From RGDT01 sp964630925 (lineage in GTDB: Bacteria; Planctomycetota; Planctomycetia; Gemmatales; Gemmataceae): a DNA stretch of 53,334 nt. Shown piece after piece: positions 41,502 to 48,975 of the stretch (position 1 is the first letter of the stretch; each line of letters begins with the position of its first letter). Below the pieces are notes generated by a model. That model was not told the origin of the DNA. It ran no database searches and saw only the letters and a list, made by a program, of their open reading frames with translations. Location of the stretch: NCBI GenBank assembly GCA_964630925.1, contig CAZVZK010000070.1, positions 1 to 53,334 on the forward strand. The letters run 5' to 3'. The position numbers and the translations under genes were made by a program.

Positions 41502-42266
41502 TCACCGCCCGGCCCGCCAGCGTGCCCGGCACTCCAGCGGGTGATCGGTGAGCACGGCGTCCGCGCCGGCGGAGCGCGCCCTGTCCCAGTTGGCCGGCTC
41601 CTGGCCCATGAACAGCTTGCCGACGAGGAGCAGTTTCTTGCCCGCGTCGCGGAAGGCCTTGCGCTGGGCGTCGTCCGGCACGAAGCGCAGGTACGCCCAG
41701 TCGGCGTCCTTCGCGGCCAGCGCCTTCTCCAGGTCGGCCGGCCTGTCGGCCAGGACGGCCACGGGGACGGCGTCGTCGGCCCCGCGCAGCCTGCGGCGGA
41801 CGGCGGGGGACTCGATGGCCGTGCCGATGCAGACGATGCGCCTCATCACGCCGTGGTTCTTCGCCGCCTTGACGATGTCGGCCTCGATGCCGTCCTCCTT
41901 GATGTCCACCAGCGCGAGGGTGTCGTCGTGGCCCTCGGCCTTAAGCAGGGCGAAGACCTCGTCGAGCGTGGGGATGCGCGTGCCGGCGAAGGCCGGGGCG
42001 AACCACCTGCCGGCGTCGAGCTTCCTCAGCTCCGCGAGTGTCTTGCCGCCGGCCGGGCCCTTGCCGTCGGTGGTGCGATCGAGTGTGGCGTCGTGCAGGA
42101 TGACGAGGTGGCCGTCCTTGCTCCGCCGCACGTCGAATTCGAAGCCGACGCGGAGGGCGAGGCAGGCGCGGAACGCCGGCAGGGTGTTCTCCGGGGCGTG
42201 CGTGGGCAGGCCGCGGTGGCCGACGGGCAGCGGGTCGGCGGCGAAGAGGAGGAGCAGGGGGATCAT
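41502..42266 (-). CDS. Glycerophosphodiester phosphodiesterase
   Basis: 254 residues from the ATG at 42266. The GDPD active site is complete: GHRG with His17-Arg18, APENTL with Glu26, FEFDVRRSKDG with Glu43 and Asp45, and LHDATLDRTT with His58-Asp59. The C-terminal VLTDHP motif ends the TIM barrel. The short hydrophobic start MIPLLLLFAAD suggests a signal peptide or membrane association. The reaction is hydrolysis of glycerophosphodiesters to glycerol-3-phosphate and an alcohol, using Ca2+ or Mg2+. Normal family length. It lies between the OmpA-like gene and repeat R2. Confidence 0.93.
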   Translation of the reverse strand: MIPLLLLFAADPLPVGHRGLPTHAPENTLPAFRACLALRVGFEFDVRRSKDGHLVILHDATLDRTTDGKGPAGGKTLAELRKLDAGRWFAPAFAGTRIPTLDEVFALLKAEGHDDTLALVDIKEDGIEADIVKAAKNHGVMRRIVCIGTAIESPAVRRRLRGADDAVPVAVLADRPADLEKALAAKDADWAYLRFVPDDAQRKAFRDAGKKLLLVGKLFMGQEPANWDRARSAGADAVLTDHPLECRARWRAGR

Positions 42267-42346
42267 CTGGGGTGGCCCTCGATGGATGACACTCCCCATA
42301 GCGTATCGTGGCGGGGGCGTCCGGCGGCCGCGATCCCCGGGGCGGG

Positions 42347-43435
42347 TCACCTCTTCTGCCGCTCGCGATACTGGCGTTCGATGTGCTCGGTGCGGTCACG
42401 CTCGTTGCGGTACGGCATCTTCTCCCAGCTCCCGAAGCTGGCGCCGACGCCGACCTGGAGGTCCCAGCCGGGGAAGCAGAACTCGACGCCCTCCTTGCGC
42501 AGCACCTGCTTCGTGTACCGCAGCTTCGGGCCGGAGAAGTACAGGCACTGGACGCCGCCGACGGCCATCGCGGTCTGGATGGAGCCGGCGCCGGCGAAAT
42601 CGTCCACGTCCACGAAGGAGTAGGGGAGCACCTGCTCGGTGTACTCCTCGGACCGGCGGCTGACGGAGACGGGCAGGCCGACGCCGGCGCCGGCGCCGGC
42701 GTAATAGTAGAACGCGCGGACGCCGGATTTCGGGTTCTTGATCTCGATCTCGAGGACCTCGCCGCCGAACTTGCCGACGCCGGCGCCCCCGCCGCCCCAG
42801 GAGCGGAACAGGAGCTTCTTGGTGAGAGGTCCGGTGTAGTCGGCGGTGATCAGCAGCGGCTCGATCTCCTCGACGTGCTCGGTGCGCGTGACGTTGGGCA
42901 ACACGACATCGACGCGGCGGTCGGCGGCGTGGTCGCCGGTGGCCATCGTCGCCCCACGGCTGTCGGCCCTGGTGTCGTACTTCGAGAAGCGGACGCGGTC
43001 GGACCAGTTGGCCTGGACGCCGGTGTCCACGCGCTTGCGGGCCGCCTGGGCGCGGCGCAGGCCCAGGCCGAGGTTATAACCGGACGCGCCGCGGGCGTCG
43101 GCGTGGCCGACGAAGTCGAGGGCGACCTCTTTGCGCTGGCCCAGCTCGAAGCGGTACCAGGTGATCAGGGCGTCGATGACGACGCGGTCGGACGAGGAGT
43201 CGAGGGCGGCCTCGTCGAAGGGGAAGAAGATCTGGGCGATGACGGGGTGGCCGTCGAGGTAGACGGAGCGGGCGGTGGGGTCGAACCAGCTGAGGTACTG
43301 CTTGCGGGCATTCGGCCTCACCTCGCGGACGGTGTAGCGTCCCGTCCTCGGCCTGCCGTCGTGGGCGACGAAGTGGCACTTGATGCCGGCGCCCCGCCGG
43401 TCCTCGCCACACAGCTCGAAAATGCTCGCACCCAT
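42347..43435 (-). CDS. OmpA-domain protein without a visible signal peptide
   Basis: 362 residues from the ATG at 43435, preceded by GGAGGGGG. The N-terminal part (residues about 70-170) contains IFFPFDEAALDSSSDRVVIDALITWYRF and VGHADARGASGYNLGLGLRRAQAARKRV, the OmpA/MotB peptidoglycan-binding signature. The C-terminal half (IEIKNPKSGVRAFYYYAGAGAGVGLPV) has Gly-rich amphipathic strands. No leader peptide begins at this start, so export is unexplained unless it uses another system or a contractile-type or T6SS-like device. Divergent from the helicase gene (154 nt). Confidence 0.75.
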   Translation of the reverse strand: MGASIFELCGEDRRGAGIKCHFVAHDGRPRTGRYTVREVRPNARKQYLSWFDPTARSVYLDGHPVIAQIFFPFDEAALDSSSDRVVIDALITWYRFELGQRKEVALDFVGHADARGASGYNLGLGLRRAQAARKRVDTGVQANWSDRVRFSKYDTRADSRGATMATGDHAADRRVDVVLPNVTRTEHVEEIEPLLITADYTGPLTKKLLFRSWGGGGAGVGKFGGEVLEIEIKNPKSGVRAFYYYAGAGAGVGLPVSVSRRSEEYTEQVLPYSFVDVDDFAGAGSIQTAMAVGGVQCLYFSGPKLRYTKQVLRKEGVEFCFPGWDLQVGVGASFGSWEKMPYRNERDRTEHIERQYRERQKR

Positions 43436-43589
43436 GACGGCCCCCTCCGGTTGTGTCCCCACTCCTTCCAACGGGCCTCGGGCGGCGGGCTCGACACGGG
43501 CGGGCGGATTTTTCCCCTACCGACCTACCCCCCGGCAGCAGGGCCGTGCTATAAGCCCCGCCCCACCAACGGGACGAGGGCCGACGCCG

Positions 43590-44705
43590 ATGGACATCGA
43601 AGCACTGATCGCGAAGACCGACGCCCAGCCACGGCCATATCAGAAGCGGATCGTGGCGAAGGCCGCCGGCCACTTCGCCTCCGGCGGCGTCCGCTCGGTC
43701 CTCATCGAGAGCCCGACCGGCTCCGGCAAGACCGTCATGGGCCTCCTAACGGCCAAGGCGCTGCAGGAGGGGCTGGGCCTGAAGATCGGCTGGGTGGCGA
43801 TGCGCCGCTACCTGCTGGAGCAGGCGGCGGGCGAGAACGCCCGGCTGGGCATCAACGCCGACCTCAAATTCATCTCCATGTTCGACCGCGACCCGCCGGA
43901 GGGGCTCGACCTGCTGGTGGTCGATGAGGCCCAGCACGACGCCGCCAGCAGCATGGCGGTGCTGCACCAGACGGTCCGGCCCCGGTTCATCCTCGGGCTG
44001 TCGGCCACGCCGTACCGGGCCGACAAGGTCAAGTTGTGCTTCGACACGGTCATCAAGGACGCCGGCATCCACTCGCTCATCCAGGACGGCTACCTGTCGC
44101 CGTTCGACCACTACACGATGGACGCCTGGTCGCCCGAGGCCGTCGTCGAGACGTACCTGTCGGACCGGGAACGGTGGGGGCGGAGCATCTTCTATTTCCA
44201 CACCCTGGACGAGTGCGCCCGCGCCGACGCCCTGCTGAAAGAGGCCGGGGTGCGGTCGGAGGTGGTGTCGGGCAGCAGCGACAGGGAGCGGCAGCTCGCG
44301 GCGTTCCAGGCCGGCGACGTGGACGTGATCAGCAACTGCCTGGTGCTGGCGGAGGGGTTCGACTGCCCGCAGCTGCGGACGGTGTTCTGCCGCCCGTCGG
44401 GCAAGAGCATCACCGTGCAGATGGCCGGGCGCGTGCTGCGGCGGCACCCGGACGAGCCGACCAAGAACGTGGTGCAGAGCCAGGGGACGAAGTGGCCGTT
44501 CCCGAAGACGGCGACGCCGGCGCAGCAGTACGTGATGGCCGACGGGGCGTGGCGCACGCTGAAGGCGAACGCGATCATCGGCCAGGTGACGCTGCGCGTG
44601 ATGGCGGCCCTGGCGCGGACGAACGTCGAGCAGCCCGCCTTCGTGGTGAAGAATTCCGGCTGGCTGAAGAGGCGCACGAAATATCAGCGGTCCGAGGCCG
44701 AATGA
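43590..44705 (+). CDS. Compact SF2 DEAD/DEAH-like helicase
   Basis: 371 residues, about the minimum for a two-RecA-domain helicase. Motif I is PTGSGKT (42-48), motif II DEAQH (112-116), motif III LSATPYR (138-143) and motif VI QMAGRVLRR (277-285). RPYQKRIVAKA at the N-terminus is the Q-motif-like opening of type I/III restriction and phage helicases. There is no accessory domain. A DUF932-like gene follows 42 nt later on the same strand. Nucleic-acid remodelling in phage-type replication, repair or defence is inferred; the closest relatives are phage- and plasmid-borne ATPases. Confidence 0.85.
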   Translation: MDIEALIAKTDAQPRPYQKRIVAKAAGHFASGGVRSVLIESPTGSGKTVMGLLTAKALQEGLGLKIGWVAMRRYLLEQAAGENARLGINADLKFISMFDRDPPEGLDLLVVDEAQHDAASSMAVLHQTVRPRFILGLSATPYRADKVKLCFDTVIKDAGIHSLIQDGYLSPFDHYTMDAWSPEAVVETYLSDRERWGRSIFYFHTLDECARADALLKEAGVRSEVVSGSSDRERQLAAFQAGDVDVISNCLVLAEGFDCPQLRTVFCRPSGKSITVQMAGRVLRRHPDEPTKNVVQSQGTKWPFPKTATPAQQYVMADGAWRTLKANAIIGQVTLRVMAALARTNVEQPAFVVKNSGWLKRRTKYQRSEAE

Positions 44706-44747
44706 ACCGAGACACGGTGAGCGAACGACACGAAAGAGGGGACGACG

Positions 44748-45875
44748 ATGACGCTGAAGTTCGAGTACGGCACGGCCCGCGTGAAGGACATCCAGGTCAC
44801 GACGAAGAAGGACACCGACGGCAAGACCTCGGTCACGTCGGTGAAGCTGAAGGGCCGGAATGTGAAGGCGTCGGGCCGGTTCTGGAACAGCCTGCACACG
44901 CGGTTCGGGTTCACCAGCAACATCTTCAAGTATTTCAGCCACGCCGAGGTGTTCGGGCGCATCGCCGAGGTGGCCCCCAGCGACGAGCTGCGGACGTGCG
45001 TGGAGAACAACGACGGCGAGCGGACGCTGATGGCGGTGGCCAACCCGACGGCGGGCTTCATCAAGCACGACGACCTGATGGGGCTGTTGGAGAAGAGCGG
45101 CGTGGAGGGCACGACCTACGCCAACGGCGTCATCACCAGCGAGCACGCGCCGCGCCTCAACCCCGTGTTCAAGGTGTCGGGCGACGGCTTCCAGAACAAG
45201 TTCGTCATCGACACGCCCATCGACGGGTACGGCAGGCCGGCGGTGTACCTGTCGATGATGCGGCTGATCTGCGCGAACGGTGCGATCGGGTACAGCCCGA
45301 CGTTCCGCAGCGAGCTGCCGCTGGGCAAGGGCGAGAACGGCGTGGCCTTCGTGCTGGAGCGCGTGCTGGACGGATTCAACAACGAGGAGGGGTACGCGGC
45401 CCTGCGGCAGCGGTTCGAGTCGGCGTCGAAGAGCTGGGCGTCTGTGAACGAGGCCACCCGGCTGTACAAGGTGCTGGCGAAGATGCTGAACACGGGGCAG
45501 GTGGCGGGCATCCCGGCGGCCGCGGCGGGCGGCGACGGGGCGTCGCTGATGGACGGGGTGCCGCTCCTGTCGTCGTACCACCGGATGGCGGGGGACCTGG
45601 CGGGGACGTATGGGCTGGCGAACATGGACACGTTGTCGGTGAAGCGGCAGCGGACGCTGCCGGCGGGGTGCAAGGTGTACGACCTGCTGAACTTCGCGTC
45701 GGAGGTGGCGACGCACCACGCGACGGGGCAGGGGGCGCGGACGCTGCAGGCTTACATCGGCGACCTGATCTCGGCGGAGTACGACCTGGAGGGCACGTCG
45801 GAGCAGTTCGGCGACTGGAAGGACTTCTTCGTCGTCAGCGGCGGGACGGCCGTGAAGGGGGCGAAGCGGCGGTGA
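44748..45875 (+). CDS. DUF932-like (phage/plasmid-associated) protein
   Basis: 375 residues starting MTLKFEYGTARVKDIQVTTKKD. The central block YLSMMRLICANGAIGYSPTFRSEL (residues about 163-186) corresponds to the conserved RxVCxNG-type core of DUF932 proteins, which occur in phages, plasmids and integrated elements and have been linked to DNA metabolism. The C-terminal block LNFASEVATHHATGQGARTLQAYIGDL is helical. The start follows an AAAGAGGGG site. Its pairing with a small SF2 helicase suggests a co-acting unit. A hairpin terminator lies just downstream. DUF932 membership is by pattern; no database check. Confidence 0.7.
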   Translation: MTLKFEYGTARVKDIQVTTKKDTDGKTSVTSVKLKGRNVKASGRFWNSLHTRFGFTSNIFKYFSHAEVFGRIAEVAPSDELRTCVENNDGERTLMAVANPTAGFIKHDDLMGLLEKSGVEGTTYANGVITSEHAPRLNPVFKVSGDGFQNKFVIDTPIDGYGRPAVYLSMMRLICANGAIGYSPTFRSELPLGKGENGVAFVLERVLDGFNNEEGYAALRQRFESASKSWASVNEATRLYKVLAKMLNTGQVAGIPAAAAGGDGASLMDGVPLLSSYHRMAGDLAGTYGLANMDTLSVKRQRTLPAGCKVYDLLNFASEVATHHATGQGARTLQAYIGDLISAEYDLEGTSEQFGDWKDFFVVSGGTAVKGAKRR

Positions 45876-45890
45876 GGATGAAGAGGGGCC

Positions 45891-45923
45891 GTGGGCGTCC
45901 TGCCCCGGAGGCGGGACGCCCAC
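45891..45923 (+). terminator. Hairpin terminator after the DUF932-like gene
   Basis: The stem GTGGGCGTCCTGCC (45891-45904) pairs with GGCGGGACGCCCAC (45910-45923), 14 bp with one G-U wobble on the plus strand, around a 5-nt loop. A short T-rich stretch (CGTCATTTCTT) follows. It separates the convergent DUF932-like and PVC-cytochrome genes. Confidence 0.7.
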
Positions 45924-45929
45924 CGCTCG

Positions 45930-48836
45930 TCATTTCTTCGGCGGAGGCGCCACCAGTTTCGGCGACGCCAGATACGCCAACACGTCGCGCACCTCGTCGT
46001 CCTTGAGCGCCTGGAGCAGGCCCTCGGGCATCAGCGAGGTCTTCATCTGCGTGCGCGACTCGATGTCGGACTTGCGGATGCGTACCTCCTCCGTCGGCGT
46101 CTGCAACACCACCAGCGCGTCGTTCTCCTCCTTCACCACGCCCGTCAGCACCCGGCCGCCCGACGTGCGGACCTCGCTCATCTGGTAGTCGCGTGGCACG
46201 GCGGCGCTGGGGTCCAGCAGCTTGTGCAGCACGTACTCCACGTTGGAGCGCTGCGAGCCGGTCAGCTCGGGGGCGATCTTGCCGCCCTCGCCGAACATCT
46301 TGTGACACTTCGCGCAGGCGTTGTCGTAGACCAGCCTGCCGCGCGAGAGGTCGGCCTTGTCGCGGTGCGTCTTCTCGGCCAGGAGTTTGTACTTCTTCGT
46401 GAGCGCCTCCTTGTCCTTGCCGGGGGGCCGGATCGTGCCCCAGACGGCGGCGAGGCGGGACGCGACCTTCTTGTCCTTGAGCGCGAGCATCTGCCTTGCC
46501 CAGTACGCCGACACCTCCGACGCCGACAGCTTCTTGGCCTCGATGGCGTCGAGCAGGGCCAGGGCGAACGGCGCCCGCGACGTGAGCGTGCCGATGGCGT
46601 CCTCCTTCTCGGCGGCGGTGAGCTTCGGGTACAGGCCCAGCACGAGCGCCGGCGTCTTCGGGTCGCCGAAGCGGGCCAGCCCACGCAGCGCCGCCGAACG
46701 CATCGCCGCGTCGTCGAGCAGCGTCCGAGCGAGGTCGGCGGCCTCCGGCGAGCCGTCGTCGAGCAGCACGCCAAGGGCGAACTCGCGCTCGCCGCGCCCG
46801 GCCTTGGGGTCGGCGGCCTTCGCCCTGAGGGCGGCGAGGGCGTCCTTGTCGCCGAAGATAACGGAGAGCTGCATGACGCGCCGCCAGATGTCCGCGTCGT
46901 CGGTCTTCTCCAACTTGGCGCGGATCTCGGCCCAGTCCCTTGGCATGGGCACCTTGCGTCGGCCCGCAAGGGCGTCACCCATGCCGGAGAGGACGTCGCG
47001 CTGGACGGGGGGCTTCACCCTGGAGAGGAGCCCTGCCGGCTGGCCGAGCACCTCGGGCGACGCCGCCATCCGTCGAGCGACGTGGCGGCGCACGAGCGGG
47101 ATCTCCCCGCGGGTGGCGAACGACTCGTGCGGGGCGCCAGCGCCAGGGATGTGCCTGGACATCGCCTTCTCGAGCCCGTACCAGATCATCAGCGGGAGGT
47201 AGGGGTCGGAGGCGTCCTCCGCCCGGCGGAGCAGGCCGTCGGCGATGTTGTACGCCCCCGTGGGGACCCGCTGCATGGCGCTGGCCAGCGCCAGCCGCAC
47301 TCCGGGCGACTTCTCCCTCTCGGCCAGCCGGGCCAGGTTGTGCGCGCCGAAGGGGCCCGCGCCAGCGTCCAGCCGGACCGACCAGGTGCGCAACGCCTCC
47401 TCGCCGTCGGAGCGCAACGCCTCCAACGTGTCCTGCTTCATGGCCCCCGTGACGTACAGCGCCCACAACGCCCGCAGCCGGCGCGTCACGTCCTTGTTCT
47501 CCTTCAGGATCTTCTCCAGACCCTTCACCGCCTCCGCGCCGAACTTCCCGCCGGCGGCCCGCTCCTGGATCACCAGCCGGGCCTGCCGCACCCACCAGTC
47601 GTTCTTGTGGAGCTGCAGCTTCACCAGTTCGGCGTCCGTGGCCTTCCAGAGATCCGCCTTCGGCCACGCCGGCGTGCCGAACGTGATGTGGTAGATCCGC
47701 CCCGACGGGTGCGTCTTGTCGTAGTTGTGGCACTCCCCCGTATCGTGCCAGTCGCTGACGAAGACGCCGCCGTCCGGCGCCATCATCAGCGTCAGGCCGC
47801 GGAACCACGGGTCGTTGGCGAAGAGGAAGTCCTGGCAGTGCTTCGCGGTGTAGGTCGAGCCCTTGCGTTCGAGGCGGTCCTGATTCAGCCGGTTGCCGTG
47901 GATGTTCGCCATGAAGATCCTGTCGCGGTACTCGTCGGGCCAGTTGTCGCCGAGGTAGAACATCGCGCCAGCGTGGGCGTGCCCGCCCCCGGCGTCGGAA
48001 TGCTCCTTCTTGCCGCCGCGCGAGTCGGTCCAGCTCCCCTCGCCCCAGTGCCGATGGTCGGCGCACGACTCCAGCAGGCCGTAGGTGTGCGGATTCACAT
48101 CCTGGCCGTACATGCGCACGAAGTGGGCGCCGGGGACGACGTGGAACAGGTGCTTGATGACGCAGTTCGTGATGAACAGCTCGCCCACGTCGTTCCAGTC
48201 GAGGCCCCACGGGTTCGTCGTGCCGTGAGCGAACGCCTCGAACGTCTTGTACACCGGGTGGTAGCGCCACACGCCGCAGTCCATCTTCACGCGGTCCTTC
48301 TCCGGCGTGCCCGGCGCCCCGATCTTCGACTGCGACTGGATGCCGTTCAGCCCGTAGAGCCAGCCGTCCGGCCCCCAGGCGAGGTTGCTCACCACGTTGT
48401 GCTTCGTCTTCAGGCTGAAGCCGTCCAGCTTCACCACCGCCTCGCCGGTGGGCTTCAACTTGTCGAGATCCGTGGGGATGAAGATGACCTTGGGCACGCT
48501 GCACAGCCAGACGCCGCCGAAGCCGACGGCGATGCCGGAGAGATTCACGCCGTCCTTGAGGAAGACGGTCTGCTTCCACTTCGCGCCGTCGCGCTCGTAG
48601 ACGAGGACGCGGTCCTTGCCCGCCTTCGCGTCCTCCTTGAGCCAGTGCGGATACGAGTGCGACTCGATGACCCACAGCCGGCCGCGGGCGTCCGTCGTCA
48701 TGTGCATCGGCTTGATCATGTCCGGCTCGCCGGCCACGAGCGACACCCGGAAGCCCTCGGGCAGCTTCATGGCCGCGATGGACTTCGCAGGGGAGAGGTG
48801 TTCGGCGGCGAATAGCAGGCACAGCCACGCGGTCAT
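45930..48836 (-). CDS. PVC-type haem-binding CxxCH protein with an N-terminal propeller
   Basis: 968 residues with a short signal peptide (MTAWLCLLFAAEHL). The N-terminal ~400 residues form a sugar-dehydrogenase-like beta-propeller (LPEGFRVSLVAGEPDMIKPM; VFVSDWHDTGECHNYDKTHPSGRIYHI). A HEAT-like alpha-helical middle follows (residues about 420-780). The C-terminal cytochrome c domain has CAKCH at 841-845 and a distal Met ligand candidate, ending LAYLASPKLV. This is the large PVC-specific architecture often annotated as membrane-bound dehydrogenase. It probably oxidises a periplasmic sugar or alcohol and passes electrons to haem c. GGGAGG precedes the start. Confidence 0.94.
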   Translation of the reverse strand: MTAWLCLLFAAEHLSPAKSIAAMKLPEGFRVSLVAGEPDMIKPMHMTTDARGRLWVIESHSYPHWLKEDAKAGKDRVLVYERDGAKWKQTVFLKDGVNLSGIAVGFGGVWLCSVPKVIFIPTDLDKLKPTGEAVVKLDGFSLKTKHNVVSNLAWGPDGWLYGLNGIQSQSKIGAPGTPEKDRVKMDCGVWRYHPVYKTFEAFAHGTTNPWGLDWNDVGELFITNCVIKHLFHVVPGAHFVRMYGQDVNPHTYGLLESCADHRHWGEGSWTDSRGGKKEHSDAGGGHAHAGAMFYLGDNWPDEYRDRIFMANIHGNRLNQDRLERKGSTYTAKHCQDFLFANDPWFRGLTLMMAPDGGVFVSDWHDTGECHNYDKTHPSGRIYHITFGTPAWPKADLWKATDAELVKLQLHKNDWWVRQARLVIQERAAGGKFGAEAVKGLEKILKENKDVTRRLRALWALYVTGAMKQDTLEALRSDGEEALRTWSVRLDAGAGPFGAHNLARLAEREKSPGVRLALASAMQRVPTGAYNIADGLLRRAEDASDPYLPLMIWYGLEKAMSRHIPGAGAPHESFATRGEIPLVRRHVARRMAASPEVLGQPAGLLSRVKPPVQRDVLSGMGDALAGRRKVPMPRDWAEIRAKLEKTDDADIWRRVMQLSVIFGDKDALAALRAKAADPKAGRGEREFALGVLLDDGSPEAADLARTLLDDAAMRSAALRGLARFGDPKTPALVLGLYPKLTAAEKEDAIGTLTSRAPFALALLDAIEAKKLSASEVSAYWARQMLALKDKKVASRLAAVWGTIRPPGKDKEALTKKYKLLAEKTHRDKADLSRGRLVYDNACAKCHKMFGEGGKIAPELTGSQRSNVEYVLHKLLDPSAAVPRDYQMSEVRTSGGRVLTGVVKEENDALVVLQTPTEEVRIRKSDIESRTQMKTSLMPEGLLQALKDDEVRDVLAYLASPKLVAPPPKK

Positions 48837-48853
48837 GAATCACGCCTCCCAAA

Positions 48854-48898
48854 GGCCATATCGGCCCCATGTGTCCCATCGGTCCTATTCGTCCTATC
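48854..48898. repeat. Degenerate 9-bp tandem array
   Basis: Five 9-nt units in tandem: GGCCATATC, GGCCCCATG, TGTCCCATC, GGTCCTATT, CGTCCTATC (consensus GGTCCYATC). The array lies between the divergent PVC-cytochrome gene (start 48836) and kinase gene (start 48976) and may be part of a simple-repeat family used in intergenic regions here. Confidence 0.7.
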
Positions 48899-48975
48899 GA
48901 AACCCATCAAGGGCCGTGTGCGTTTTCGAGACAGGCCACGCCCCGCAGGCGGATTGGGAGGGTGGAGGTGACGCC

